Counted from the first letter of the stretch, positions 47,801 through 51,296 are shown. The stretch is DNA of 64,000 nucleotides from Corbicula japonica (GCA_038501625.1 JAZAYU010000182.1:682001-746000); one strand, 5' to 3'. The notes: generated by a model not told the origin, from the letters alone. Translations and numbers: made by a program.

Positions 47801-48103
47801 CCGCGGCAACATGTAACAAAGTCGAGCAAATCCAATGGCGTTGTAAAACACAATGACAAAAAAGCACTTTTGCCATCTCCCAAATCAAACCGTCTCGCTC
47901 CAATAGCGAACCATCAACAACTGGTGGGGAAACTAGGTCAAAATCCGCAAATAAAGACGTTGCAGGTGGAAGATGGTGAAAGCGGAAGTGGTCGATGTTC
48001 ACCGGAAATACGTTCATCGACTCCAACAATGATGAAACACGCTCTTACTGTAACTAGCTACGATTCTAAATCGTTAGACAGTGTTTCTATTGTCGAAAAT
48101 TAA
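4103..48103 (+). CDS. Giant multi-CCP (Sushi) single-pass membrane protein, whole gene (45 exons)
   Basis: Reconstructed coding length is about 7.63 kb, or about 2,540 residues. Order: signal peptide (exon 1), N-terminal cysteine-containing ectodomain (exons 2-8), 35 CCP modules of one exon each, a transmembrane exon and a cytoplasmic-tail exon. CCP modules have four cysteines (pairing I-III and II-IV) and a Trp before the last; almost all copies here show this, with many N-x-S/T sequons. All introns are GT-AG, and from exon 3 to the tail nearly every boundary is phase 1 (exceptions are around exons 6-7), so I join the exons as one gene. CCP arrays of this size occur in complement regulators and adhesion receptors; no specific orthologue is recognised. 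CCP23 has an in-frame stop and CCP35 a frameshift, so the allele as written would encode a truncated ectodomain unless those exons are skipped. Most introns are 240-1,250 bp, AT-rich and featureless apart from the repeats listed separately. Confidence 0.85.
4371..4685 (+). repeat. Two tRNA-like SINE segments in intron 1
   Basis: Two related segments end in GTAGAGGCAATATCATT (about 4371-4444 and 4590-4685). The second has an A-box-like TTAGCTTAATTGGTTG and a B-box-like GGGTTCGCTCC at tRNA spacing. This fits tRNA-derived SINE heads; no full cloverleaf forms that I can see. Confidence 0.5.
4749..4941 (+). CDS. CCP gene exon 2: N-terminal ectodomain
   Basis: Acceptor TTTACAG, donor GTAAGG, phase 1 in and 2 out. 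It encodes ACVWPSSLASTSW, then GNITFTT and GWGITI, and a single WQC near the end. The pattern C-x-x-P-x-x-L…W…G-x-ITF resembles the uncharacterised invertebrate ectodomain families grouped as DUF7042-7045. That assignment is from memory and needs a profile search. Confidence 0.75.
5249..5352 (+). CDS. CCP gene exon 3: N-terminal ectodomain
   Basis: Acceptor TTTTGCAG, donor GTAAGT, phase 2 in and 1 out. It encodes TQSSVTLFNQPFYGYICLKL, finishing the module begun in exon 2, with one Cys that could pair with the WQC cysteine. Its phases fit both neighbours. Confidence 0.75.
5527..5605 (+). repeat. tRNA-like SINE segment in intron 3
   Basis: GTCCCGGCTAGCTGAGTTGGTAG resembles an A box and GAGTTCGATGCC a B box, about 40 bases apart. 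The start matches the GTCCCGG(T/C)TAGCT head seen at 4590, so it is probably the same SINE family. Confidence 0.5.
6020..6163 (+). CDS. CCP gene exon 4: N-terminal ectodomain
   Basis: Acceptor TTATTTCAG, donor GTACTA, phase 1-1. It encodes a polar linker with two N-glycosylation sequons and SLCLLTTSYSVYRP. No domain is recognised with certainty; it separates the exon 2-3 module from the exon 5 module. Confidence 0.72.
6771..6953 (+). CDS. CCP gene exon 5: cysteine-rich ectodomain module
   Basis: Acceptor CTGTACACAG, donor GTAAGA, phase 1-1. It encodes DCPYVFLASYGYTYT, then C, STWSTCQD and MMFNYSTC. This CP…Y-x-x-TY…C…C…M-x-F-x-Y-x-x-C pattern is close to what I recall of the invertebrate DUF7043 module. 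Confidence 0.75.
7277..7476 (+). CDS. CCP gene exon 6: ectodomain module
   Basis: Acceptor TTCTAG (an alternative AG nine bases on, start 7286, keeps the same frame), donor GTACGT, phase 1 in and 0 out. It encodes ACPSVNLASSLSY, AVWCVD, NYVTVYNGYD and FQFACF. Its CPS…LASxS start echoes exon 2, hinting at an internal repeat of the module. An ATG at 7237 would give a signal-like start, but it lies upstream of the acceptor and I treat it as intronic. Confidence 0.7.
7548..7870. repeat. CAT/ATC-rich microsatellite in intron 6
   Basis: Imperfect ATC/CAT repeats fill most of the intron between exons 6 and 7. The Asp-rich and Ile-rich open frames on either strand come from the repeat. Confidence 0.9.
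7916..8033 (+). CDS. CCP gene exon 7: ectodomain module
   Basis: Acceptor AAATCTAG, donor GTATGT, phase 0 in and 1 out, the only reading that joins exon 6 to the following microexon without a stop. It encodes AISSDGTMASVVPNECKKDQ and a Thr/Pro-rich stretch, so it adds one cysteine to the exon 6 module. Confidence 0.7.
8034..9185. other. Introns flanking the microexon: no further gene
   Basis: AT-rich sequence with no coding exon other than the 15-base microexon at 8564-8578. A-rich runs occur near 8940-9060. Confidence 0.5.
8564..8578 (+). CDS. CCP gene exon 8: 15-base microexon
   Basis: Between TTTATAG and GTAAGTAC lie 15 bases that read, with the split codons, as GSKTC. Phases are 1-1, matching both neighbours, and both splice sites are strong. 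It would supply a cysteine just before CCP1. Without transcript data it could be skipped, as exon 7 also joins CCP1 in frame. Confidence 0.6.
9186..9353 (+). CDS. CCP gene: CCP1
   Basis: 168 bp, phase 1-1, long class A (first of a triplet). It encodes TCPAAVAPTSGSVSYS, NASYTC, RAC and TWAGENPTC, a complete four-Cys module. It marks the N-terminal edge of the CCP array. Confidence 0.85.
9598..9756 (+). CDS. CCP gene: CCP2
   Basis: 159 bp, phase 1-1, short class B. It encodes ACSLPASPTNGSMTVS, LTYSC, RVC and TWSGVQPTC. It has the shortened loop before Cys II found in all class B modules but lacks their usual GxGW. Confidence 0.85.
10103..10270 (+). CDS. CCP gene: CCP3
   Basis: 168 bp, phase 1-1, class C. 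It encodes LCDTISMATG, AFTCKAGYTLNG, ATC and QWNATAPLC. Acceptor GTTCAG, donor GTGAGT; no stop in the joined frame. Confidence 0.85.
10412..10576 (+). CDS. CCP gene: CCP4
   Basis: 165 bp, phase 1-1, class A position. It encodes VCANFSSSSTLNVTLG, TFTCVPGYHVVG, ATC and VWSSIPTC. It precedes the longest intron among the CCP exons, about 7.3 kb. Confidence 0.85.
12297..12452 (-). repeat. Dispersed repeat, inverted copy of 17268-17425
   Basis: The reverse complement matches 17268-17425 over about 120 bases with scattered mismatches, sharing ATGTTGTCTAATC, AATAAAGCACTTCCC and AATGTTCC. Two inverted copies 5 kb apart in one intron could form a large RNA hairpin. Confidence 0.75.
12883..12953 (-). 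repeat. tRNA-Glu-like remnant (SINE or tRNA pseudogene)
   Basis: On the minus strand there is an A-box-like AGTGTAGTGGCTAAC, a CTC anticodon-like loop and a B-box-like CCTGGTTCAATAC in tRNA order. The 5' and 3' ends do not pair as an acceptor stem, so a functional tRNA is unlikely. Confidence 0.5.
13442..13575 (+). repeat. 134-bp direct repeat, copy 1
   Basis: Runs from TCCCCCTACGTCAATC to ATGCCGACTGA. I see no difference from the copy at 13948-14081, indicating a recent duplication. Confidence 0.9.
13948..14081 (+). repeat. 134-bp direct repeat, copy 2
   Basis: Starts 506 bp after copy 1. The preceding 33 bases (ACTACGTTCAAACGCAGAAA…) recur near 17043, tying this repeat to a dispersed family. 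Confidence 0.9.
14669..14968 (-). other. GC-rich exon-like block, minus strand, unidentified
   Basis: A GC-rich island in AT-rich intron. On the minus strand a TATTTTTGCAG acceptor-like site precedes an open frame of about 100 codons. A second frame encodes DEMDERPDALVGRVDPTP, a TGA, then KYPPVKSGRYAKLISQRLQR, which looks more protein-like. It could be a decayed exon, a nested antisense exon or a transposon scrap; I recognise no family. Confidence 0.3.
15190..16495 (+). repeat. 30-bp minisatellite (ATGGCTGCAAAGCCAACCGATGCTATTCTC type)
   Basis: About 30 imperfect 30-bp units, regular at about 15476-15900 and decaying toward 16495. Because 30 is a multiple of three, one frame (15476-15787) stays open for 103 codons as a ten-residue repeat close to MAAKPTDAIL. 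It is intronic with no splice-site support for translation. Confidence 0.88.
17268..17425 (+). repeat. Dispersed repeat, inverted partner of 12297-12452
   Basis: Plus-strand copy of the repeat, with the block GGAAGTGCTTTATTTTGAAA in the middle. Together the pair bounds most of the repeat nest in this intron. Confidence 0.75.
17806..17845 (+). repeat. (TTG)n microsatellite
   Basis: About 13 TTG/CTG triplets shortly upstream of the CCP5 acceptor. Confidence 0.9.
17917..18072 (+). CDS. CCP gene: CCP5
   Basis: 156 bp, phase 1-1, class B. It encodes DCDAQSQPANGTRTGNG, EFTCQTGYTLIG, SVC and GTGWSSSTPTC, with the GxGW signature. Donor GTAAGC. Confidence 0.85.
18598..18765 (+). CDS. CCP gene: CCP6
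   Basis: 168 bp, phase 1-1, class C position. It encodes GCSSLNNTNNGYYILT, ATFSCLSGYTMSG, RYC and SWNGTNPTC, with several N-glycosylation sequons. Confidence 0.85.
19242..19409 (+). CDS. CCP gene: CCP7
   Basis: 168 bp, phase 1-1, class A position. It encodes KCSDLVNPSSGNFTMW, AYYACATGYNISG, TTC and SWTNAAPTC; acceptor TTTTCCAG, donor GTATGT. Confidence 0.85.
20230..20388 (+). CDS. CCP gene: CCP8
   Basis: 159 bp, phase 1-1, class B. It encodes VCSPASKPVNGAILSDNG, VYYKCNLNYSMSG, RSC and GTGWSGSDPSC. Confidence 0.85.
20668..20815 (+). repeat. Dispersed repeat also at 45663-45845
   Basis: Shares CCTCACACTTGCC, then CTTGGTGAA(T/A)TAACTCCAAC and CACCCATC in the same order with the copy at 45663-45845. 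No coding capacity or terminal repeats are visible, so a SINE-like or non-autonomous element is likely. Confidence 0.7.
20920..21087 (+). CDS. CCP gene: CCP9
   Basis: 168 bp, phase 1-1, class C. It encodes MCGALRAVPGGNVSLT, AAYTCDVGYTISG, ITC and IWDSAQSNC. The acceptor is a less usual TTTTTCAAAG. Confidence 0.82.
21540..21710 (+). CDS. CCP gene: CCP10 (out of triplet register)
   Basis: 171 bp, phase 1-1. It encodes KCSNLTTPVGGNYTLQS, ATFTCAVGYTLK, LTC and AWDNNAPEC. Its KCxNLTTP start is class C-like, and it follows another class C module, so it is the extra module that shifts the triplet phase. Confidence 0.84.
22368..22535 (+). CDS. CCP gene: CCP11
   Basis: 168 bp, phase 1-1, class A. 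It encodes LCPTRLSPNSGNLTLQ, TYHCATGYTLGG, ITC and FWNYPEATC. Donor GTACGT. Confidence 0.84.
22655..22755 (+). repeat. GAT/GATAAT microsatellite
   Basis: Imperfect GAT and AAT triplets in the short intron before CCP12. Confidence 0.88.
22886..23041 (+). CDS. CCP gene: CCP12
   Basis: 156 bp, phase 1-1, class B. It encodes TCNNPASPGNGTVVADG, TYTCNTGFTLSG, GTC and GTGWSISTPTC. It restarts the regular triplet register that runs to CCP34. Confidence 0.85.
23597..23764 (+). CDS. CCP gene: CCP13
   Basis: 168 bp, phase 1-1, class C position. It encodes ACESLANFTSGNVTYSS, VQYTCPTGASLQG, ATC and KWGISLPTC. Confidence 0.85.
24378..24392 (+). repeat. poly-G tract (about 14 G)
   Basis: An unbroken G run, uncommon in this AT-rich sequence and prone to length error. 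It sits just 5' of a 32-bp tandem array. Confidence 0.9.
24413..24620 (+). repeat. 32-bp tandem repeat
   Basis: About six copies of CTTATGCAATCATTTCCAGT-ATTGGCAAATAT. Because 32 is not a multiple of three, the repeat cycles through frames, which explains the overlapping open frames. Confidence 0.92.
24796..24969 (+). CDS. CCP gene: CCP14
   Basis: 174 bp, phase 1-1, class A. It encodes YCPSLPSVSVSTGSVSLT, HYTCPSGYQVKG, LTC and TWSNNASDC. Closest in sequence to CCP17 and CCP20, three and six modules on. Confidence 0.86.
25172..25262. mobile_element. Palindromic MITE, copy 1 (short)
   Basis: TTAGATCTCAAAAATCTGATTGG facing CAGCCAATTAGATCCGTGAG, matching the arms of the longer copies at 28262 and 62033. 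Non-coding, in the intron after CCP14. Confidence 0.65.
25525..25686 (+). CDS. CCP gene: CCP15
   Basis: 162 bp, phase 1-1, class B. It encodes VCTTPSAPSGGNFTVSS, LFACGEGYTMAG, GTC and GSGWNISYPSC; matches CCP18 and CCP21 (GGN(F/Y), DGSGW). Confidence 0.86.
25921..25960 (+). repeat. Degenerate copy of the hammerhead-like Penelope tail motif
   Basis: AAAAAGCCTGTGGCTAAAACGTTTAG aligns with AGAAGGCCAATGGCCGAAACGTTTTA at 2498, keeping the four-base stem and the AAACGTTT end. It is probably a relic of a Penelope-like 3' end. Confidence 0.45.
26020..26335 (+). repeat. About 62-bp tandem repeat
   Basis: Five imperfect copies of a unit with ACCATGAAACCGGTTTAACA, AGTCAATTCAATGTCAAGA and a diverged tail. 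Intronic, upstream of CCP16. Confidence 0.85.
26358..26531 (+). CDS. CCP gene: CCP16
   Basis: 174 bp, phase 1-1, class C. It encodes KCNSLTTPSNGTVTLVT, LFTCGLGYTLSG, PVC and TWSSSVTNQTC; matches CCP19 and CCP22 (NLT.P, GTQT). Confidence 0.86.
26820..26993 (+). CDS. CCP gene: CCP17
   Basis: 174 bp, phase 1-1, class A. It encodes SCPSLPNVTIPNGYVSMT, VYNCPPGYEVKG, LTC and TWSFLPSTC. The acceptor (AAATTAAAG) has a poor pyrimidine tract, but frame and phase fit. Confidence 0.83.
27531..27692 (+). CDS. CCP gene: CCP18
   Basis: 162 bp, phase 1-1, class B. It encodes VCGKPSVPTGGNYSLSD, VTFACKAGYTISG, ISC and GSGWKLSFPNC. Confidence 0.86.
28036..28203 (+). CDS. CCP gene: CCP19
   Basis: 168 bp, phase 1-1, class C. 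It encodes RCDNLTLPSGGNVSLVT, VYTCNVGSSLNG, PTC and TWTSARPTC. The usual GY after Cys II is GS. Confidence 0.86.
28262..28402. mobile_element. Palindromic MITE, copy 2
   Basis: CCTGGAGACCAGTCTACAATCTC near one end is complementary to GAGATTTAAAACTGGTCTCC near the other, with GCTGATTGGC and GCCAATCAGATG inward. Long imperfect hairpin, no ORF, shared with 25172, 60628 and 62033. Confidence 0.75.
28612..28699. repeat. Inverted repeat (hairpin)
   Basis: ACCAGTGTAAGATAGAAGTATATTTCAC pairs with GTGAAATATATTTCTATCTTTGACTGGT around a loop of about 30 bases. It may be a small foldback element or the end of a larger one. Confidence 0.75.
29351..29524 (+). CDS. CCP gene: CCP20
   Basis: 174 bp, phase 1-1, class A. 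It encodes TCPTLPAVSVTTGFINLVT, VYNCPAGYEVKG, ITC and TWSANPSDC; near-duplicate of CCP17 around Cys II. Confidence 0.86.
29869..30030 (+). CDS. CCP gene: CCP21
   Basis: 162 bp, phase 1-1, class B. It encodes VCKTPSNPAGGNYSLST, VTFACSTGYTMVG, ISC and GSGWNLTQPTC. Confidence 0.86.
30683..30850 (+). CDS. CCP gene: CCP22
   Basis: 168 bp, phase 1-1, class C. It encodes KCDNLTTPTGGTVTFTT, VYTCGVGYSLKG, PKC and SWTAVQPSC. Last module of the clearest three-triplet block. Confidence 0.86.
31550..31717 (+). pseudogene. CCP gene: CCP23, exon with in-frame stop
   Basis: 168 bp, phase 1-1, class A, all four cysteines present (SCPSAVNITNG, VYTCTSGYVMDG, LTC, PPICC). The codon at 31693-31695, where every sibling has the conserved Trp, reads TAG instead of TGG. 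Splice sites (ATCTTTTAG; GTTAGT) and frame are otherwise intact. Read literally it ends the protein after 22 complete CCPs, before the membrane anchor. Skipping the exon would restore the frame. A sequencing error or a null allele is also possible. Confidence 0.82.
32298..32453 (+). CDS. CCP gene: CCP24
   Basis: 156 bp, phase 1-1, class B. It encodes DCTAPYAPIFGSVSAN or YCTAP… depending on the split codon, VYTCDQGFILKG, RTC and GLGWTASAPTC. Donor GTTAGT. Confidence 0.84.
32934..33101 (+). CDS. CCP gene: CCP25
   Basis: 168 bp, phase 1-1, class C. It encodes VCDTLTSPKNGSLEFSS, TFSCAVGFSMAG, LVC and SWSGNAPTC. Confidence 0.86.
33603..33770 (+). CDS. CCP gene: CCP26
   Basis: 168 bp, phase 1-1, class A. 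It encodes QCPALSQPHSGSLVISS, NYSCATGYYIVG, LNC and KWSADSPFC. Confidence 0.86.
34329..34490 (+). CDS. CCP gene: CCP27
   Basis: 162 bp, phase 1-1, class B. It encodes CNNVTAPSNGGVNISV, QYTCKLGYSING, RSC and GSGWNGSQPSC. Confidence 0.86.
34530..34910 (+). repeat. About 23-bp tandem repeat rich in CACGTG
   Basis: Roughly 15 imperfect copies of ACACGTGAACAGTAACATTATTT. Several keep a palindromic CACGTG. Lies in the intron directly upstream of the CCP28 exon. Confidence 0.88.
34970..35137 (+). CDS. CCP gene: CCP28
   Basis: 168 bp, phase 1-1, class C position. It encodes GCPAVTATTSGNSQLVS, NFQCDVGATIKG, LKC and SWTSVQPTC. Confidence 0.86.
35320..35490 (+). CDS. CCP gene: CCP29
   Basis: 171 bp, phase 1-1, class A. 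It encodes SCPGLTDPTSGSLNIST, SYSCANGYDIDG, RQC and TWSGTGNTTC. Only about 180 bp from CCP28, the tightest spacing in the array. Confidence 0.86.
35491..37447. other. 2-kb intron between CCP29 and CCP30
   Basis: No exon recognised. A tandem duplication of about 137 bp spans 36160-36375 (TTTCATGACCCGATTTGATA… then TTTCATTACCCGATTTAAAA…). The 107-codon open frame at 35736 shows no homology I can name. Confidence 0.6.
37448..37609 (+). CDS. CCP gene: CCP30
   Basis: 162 bp, phase 1-1, class B. It encodes VCSAPSDLANGTRNLQ, TYTCDLYFTLKG, RTC and GSGWTGSEPTC. The usual GY after Cys II is YF. Confidence 0.85.
38038..38205 (+). CDS. CCP gene: CCP31, lacking cysteines I and III
   Basis: 168 bp, phase 1-1, class C position. 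Frame and splice sites are intact (donor GTTTGT). Cys I is replaced by Tyr (VLYNKPSMPVNG, codon 38043-38045) and Cys III by Trp (VAVWLPEGRW, codon 38163-38165), while Cys II (TYTC) and Cys IV (EPTC) remain. These are the two partners of one CCP disulphide, so the module keeps only II-IV. Confidence 0.83.
38810..38890 (+). repeat. (ATT)n microsatellite
   Basis: About 26 ATT/AGT triplets ending some 20 bp before the CCP32 acceptor. Length changes here could affect splicing. Confidence 0.93.
38914..39081 (+). CDS. CCP gene: CCP32
   Basis: 168 bp, phase 1-1, class A position. It encodes KCSSLTNLASGSIVLST, TFTCPNNYYISG, ISC and KWSGSVPEC. Confidence 0.86.
39716..39871 (+). CDS. CCP gene: CCP33
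   Basis: 156 bp, phase 1-1, class B. It encodes VCDDPSSIANGKLTSDG, SFQCDVGYSLQG, LHC and GTGWNTAVPKC. Confidence 0.86.
39985..40320 (+). repeat. About 160-bp imperfect tandem repeat
   Basis: Two and a bit copies of a unit with TTGCTCATCTACTTCC, TTTACCAAATACTTA, GACAAACATGCATAATTTCC and CCTATATGGTGTAAAGC. Intronic. Confidence 0.8.
40453..40620 (+). CDS. CCP gene: CCP34
   Basis: 168 bp, phase 1-1, class C. It encodes LCTALTTPNSGNKSITT, TFQCSLGTTLNG, LKC and SWNASVPNC. Confidence 0.86.
41330..41504 (+). pseudogene. CCP gene: CCP35, frameshifted exon
   Basis: 175 bp, the only CCP exon whose length is not a multiple of three. It reads TCEAITPPVSGQYIMSS and TSVLY, then shifts and meets TGA. After a one-base frame change CDDGYEAAG, VQC and TWKLTQQSTC follow, so the module is otherwise whole. 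Removing ATAC at 41411-41414 gives Y-x-C spacing like the siblings and a length of 171. Acceptor ACCTACAG, donor GTATTC. It precedes the transmembrane exon, so the literal reading loses the anchor; skipping it keeps the frame. Confidence 0.82.
42025..42270 (+). repeat. Dispersed repeat related to 48778-48975
   Basis: Shares TGTTCATG…CAGTA/AGCAT…AAATGCAAAT…CGCC…CTG(G/T)…TTGA(A/G)C…CTCAAT…CACCAC in order with 48778-48975. A further weak match is near 39420-39545. Non-coding. Confidence 0.55.
42335..43765 (+). repeat. 150-175-bp tandem core repeats
   Basis: The block TTCAGGTTAAAGTTTGCGTG recurs from 42502 to about 43670 at intervals of roughly 150-175 bp. Other parts of each unit are TGCCAAGAACCATAACTCT and ATCAAATTATGGCCCTTTTT. 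The overlapping 70-94-codon open frames are repeat products. Confidence 0.93.
44074..44928 (+). repeat. CATAC/TATAC pentanucleotide array with higher-order blocks
   Basis: Three pure CATAC blocks (near 44101, 44365 and 44652) alternate with TATAC and ATTACT tracts. A segment starting TATGCTATACTATTACTATT occurs at 44191 and again at 44444, showing a duplication of about 253 bp. Open frames of 220-328 codons here are repeat artefacts. Confidence 0.95.
44929..45135 (+). repeat. CAA/CAC-rich tract
   Basis: Imperfect CAACAC, CCACCA and ACAACA repeats directly after the pentanucleotide array. Confidence 0.9.
45663..45845 (+). repeat. Dispersed repeat also at 20668-20815
   Basis: GGTGCACCAACCTCACACTTGCC, then ACAAGTACAAATTGTCTTGG and AACTCCAACCCACCCATC, matching the order at 20668-20815. 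Confidence 0.7.
46047..46460 (-). pseudogene. Retroelement ORF C-terminal fragment
   Basis: 137 open codons on the minus strand encoding ISQPVFYGDLIYKLKKIKG, ILQRSAGLVINPSTVDHY and flanking basic sequence. I associate this type of segment with the C-terminus of the RT family represented at 54125-54434. The start is cut off and no RT motifs are present, so it is a remnant inserted in the last large intron. Confidence 0.5.
46513..46668 (+). CDS. CCP gene: transmembrane exon
   Basis: 156 bp, phase 1-1, acceptor AAATTTCAG. After a short juxtamembrane stretch (EKRTEAGS) comes LLGALIAVVVVSIIIIAVLS and ILLARFVYLYL, then the stop-transfer QRKK. This is a single type I helix with the tail inside. EYLSDYG follows at the exon end. 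Confidence 0.85.
47478..48103 (+). CDS. CCP gene: cytoplasmic tail and stop (last exon)
   Basis: It enters in phase 1 (Y-D split codon) and runs 208 residues to TAA at 48101-48103. Ser/Thr/Pro-rich and apparently disordered. NEYDKF contains YDKF, a match to the YxxΦ sorting motif, and FRRSAS matches a basophilic-kinase site (R-R-x-S). No ITAM or ITIM is seen. The protein ends SVSIVEN. Confidence 0.82.
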
Positions 48104-48206
48104 ACATGTGACAAATTTTGATAACAAAAATGTGAAGTTATAAATATTTCAGAGTAACCAAAATAATGCTGGTCGTGAAATGTGAATGTACTATTTTCAT
48201 TTGTAA

Positions 48207-48212
48207 AATAAA
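48207..48212 (+). terminator. Polyadenylation signal AATAAA of the CCP gene
   Basis: AATAAA about 105 bases after the stop codon, followed by a T/G-containing stretch. Other AATAAA copies near 48272 and 48600 are possible alternatives. Confidence 0.5.
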
Positions 48213-48777
48213 CATTGTTGCCATCGAATTAACATTTTCAAACAACATTGTCTTGGCGTGGGTTGGATTTTAATAAATCACATTAAAGACAAATCATCTA
48301 TGTTAGTTCTAAAGAACCAAACAGGGCAAATGTGAAGTTTTTGCCACTGATCGTTCCAAAACAATATCCACTAGGTTCTTATTTTTTCAGGTGTTCATGT
48401 TGTCTTTTTTAAAATGCTCTCTCTCTTGAATTTCTTTACCATCGTGCAGAATTATTTATATATAGTTTTATTATAACTAAATTGTATCAAACTAAATGTG
48501 TGTTCAAACCGAGCCTGCATTATTTTACATTCTTCGTTCAAAGTTTTATTTTCGTTAATTTAATATGAAGAAATACTTAATTCTATAATTCTGCAATTTC
48601 AATAAAACTTGTCAAAGGAACTTGTTGCAGCATTATCAAAGCACCAGACACGGGGGCTCCGCCCAGTAAACAACGAGTTTTACGCGCCATCCAATTTCTC
48701 GTCAGAAATACAAAATGATGTCAGTGAAAATGGAATTCTGAAAAGCATCCGAACACTTCAAATATAAAAATATTGCA

Positions 48778-48975
48778 GGCTCGTTTTGATTTAGCCTGTT
48801 CATGTGCAGTAATCGAAATGCAAATGACCCACACGCCGCTTAGCCCTGTGTTGAGCACAACTCAATAAATTCATTTACACCACTAAACAATACAATTTCG
48901 ATCCATCACAAACGACGGTGTGCATATGGACTTATAATACGGTATTTTCAGATTTATGCCATTCCATATTCAGCG
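48778..48975 (+). repeat. Dispersed repeat related to 42025-42270
   Basis: Contains AGCCTGTTCATGTGCAGTAA, GAAATGCAAATGACCCACAC and TTCAGCGGCGTA. The last block also occurs near 39530. Non-coding, SINE-like length. Confidence 0.55.
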
Positions 48976-49330
48976 GCGTATAACAAGTTCTAACGTTTAC
49001 ACGTGTAAATGGTAACGTTTCGATTACGGGCCGTAAACGTTTACAGAATCTCGGACCGTTTATATGATTGTTAAGGCGGCAAATTATTTACTGAAAATCG
49101 GCAACGATACACTTAAAAATATTAATGCTATTTACACCACTAAGTACACAATTGTACTTTAATATGTAATTTACATTGTTGAGGTATAAAAAAAACTTGC
49201 TTAATTATGGGTTTCCGCGATGTCCATAGATTTCATTAGCTTTTGAAAACCAGCGGTCATCTGATCCCTTTTGAAAATGTTCATGGGTTCATGATCAGAT
49301 CTTAACTAGTCATATCTTGTATTCAGTGAA

Positions 49331-49346
49331 CTTAACCCTAACCCTA
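49331..49346 (-). repeat. Interstitial telomere-like (CCCTAA) tract 1
   Basis: TTAACCCTAACCCTA: two CCCTAA units, the reverse of the animal TTAGGG repeat. Confidence 0.7.
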
Positions 49347-49943
49347 CTCGTGATGAACGTGCTTTAGTTTCATTTTAATTTATTTTCAGGGGTTAAATTA
49401 GGGTTTACTTCATTTTTAAAATGAAATATACACAAAGTATTTTTTTATTCTTGACCACTTTTCGAAATTCCCCTGCAACAAAGTTACCCCAAGCTCAGAA
49501 TGAGGTAGGGGTCAAAAGTGGAAAAAATCAATTTTGCTTGCATAAAATGCAAAAATCTGCATTAGTTGAAATCCCTGGATGTCGTGATCATGTCGGTGAG
49601 TGTAGCAAAATGACGGATTTGGAATTTCACAGGAATCCCTCAGAAGTTTAGTGATCCCTTATGATGGAGTTGTTTTGTTATTTACAACATAATATTTACA
49701 CTTCAACTTGATTCTCTACGATGAAGTCTTATTCACCTAAGGAATCATAATTTCTAATGGTAAACAGTGTGACGTAATAGGTCAAAAAGGCGTGGCTCCA
49801 GAAGAACCGTTCACAGTTTATTGGACGTTGCACAATGTTTTGACATGTGACGTCGCCGAGCATGCACGTTTTGCTACGAGTTGTTGCGAAAAAGCGCACT
49901 TTATCGTGAACATGGCTGTTCTAACAGCCATAAGAAAAAGCTG

Positions 49944-49980
49944 TTATAGGGTTAGGGTTAGTGTTAGGGTTAGGGTATAG
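49944..49980 (+). repeat. Interstitial telomere-like (TTAGGG) tract 2
   Basis: About five TTAGGG units with one GTGTTAGGG interruption, in + orientation. Confidence 0.85.
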
Positions 49981-50510
49981 GCATTTTGACGAGATAGGGA
50001 GCTCGAGATGGGGAGCATGCAATTTTATTGGTCGATTTAATCACGTGGTATTTGCATATATGTGCGCGCATCATATGCGTTCGCATCCTTGTAGTCAGTT
50101 GAGAAGCCATCTTGATGCTGTGCATGTGTGTTTGTTTAGAATATTTTTAGGATTATTTATGCAAGGTTAGTGTCTTTTCTTTTGTTTGAGCCACATGATC
50201 GATTGGCTGACTGAATGATTGATTGATAGATCGATGAATGATGACTAATGATGATAATTTGAGCATGCAAATCGTTCATATATAACGCAGGGAGCCATGG
50301 AATATGGAATAGCTGTGACGTCATGCATAGACTTATAGTATAGAAAATGGCGCGAAACAGAACAAAGGAATCTATTTTTAGTAACAAAGCTAACTAAGCA
50401 TAACCTTCTATAACCCTCTATATATTGTTATGTAAGAACATTTACTTGAACCAGATTTGAAGTTAACTCAGAAAACTTAACCTTCTACAACCTTCTATAA
50501 CCTTCTCACA

Positions 50511-50526
50511 CCTAACCCTAACCCTC
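50511..50526 (-). repeat. Interstitial telomere-like (CCCTAA) tract 3
   Basis: CCTAACCCTAACCCTC directly abutting the start of the left-hand GC-rich satellite block. Confidence 0.75.
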
Positions 50527-50530
50527 AGGG

Positions 50531-51060
50531 TGCGGTGCTCGGACTGCGGACCTTCGGCTTAGGGCAGCGGCATGACCATTAGGGGACCATCGGCCTAGCA
50601 AGGTCCAGCGTGAGGCGACTCTATCTAGCGGAGCTCCGGCCTGTTGAAAATTTCATCCAGTTCTGCCTTTCAGCCGAAGTCAGGCCGGCAGTTCTTGCAC
50701 TTTCCGCATTTTCGGCCTAGCGCAGCGTCGAGAGACCGGGGAGTTCTCGGTCCGCCAAGTTGTCGCAAAATCGACTAAGTGTCATGACGCTACCCACACT
50801 TTCATCCGATGTCCACATCTAATTCTCGCTGTGGCTAGCGTCAGGGGTACGGTGCGCGGACCTTCGGCTTAGGGCAGCGTCGAGAGGCCGTGAGACCGGG
50901 GAGTTCACGGTCCGCCAAGTTTTCGTAAAAAAGTGTCATAACGCTACCCACACTTTCATCCAATGTCCACATCTAATTCACGCTGTGGCTAGCGTCCAGC
51001 AGCCGCACCGCGCGGACTGGGCTTAGCGACCTAGTCAAGGCGTTTATATGGTATTTATTT
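50531..51060 (-). repeat. GC-rich satellite block, inverted relative to 54435-57930
   Basis: On the minus strand it carries the right-hand satellite's landmarks: CGCTGCCCTAAGCCGAAGGTCC, GTGGGTAGCG and CGAGAGACCGGG/CCCGGTCTC. The copies are truncated and diverged. Confidence 0.85.
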
Positions 51061-51113
51061 CTTTTGTACTTCTGTAAATCGACTAAGTGCCAGGACGCTA
51101 CCCACATTTATCT

Positions 51114-51296
51114 ATTTTTAGAATGAAACAATTCAGTTTGGGATTCTTTAAATAAAGTATCATATTTAGCTGAGCAATCGGCGAAGAGTTGCATTGTATT
51201 TTTAGAATAAAACAATTCAGTTTGGGATTCTTTAAATAAAGTATCATATTTAACTGACCAATCGGCGAGGAGTTGCATTCTATTTTTAGAATGAAA
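51114..51296 (+). repeat. 84-bp tandem repeat
   Basis: Two copies of TTTTTAGAAT(G/A)(A)AACAATTCAG…GAGTTGCATT and the start of a third. Confidence 0.9.

Larger units (their letters stand above)
48213..50510. other. Intergenic sequence after the CCP gene
   Basis: No gene recognised. It contains a dispersed repeat at about 48778-48975 and two short telomere-like tracts. The 76-codon frame at 49421 has no recognisable homology. Confidence 0.55.
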
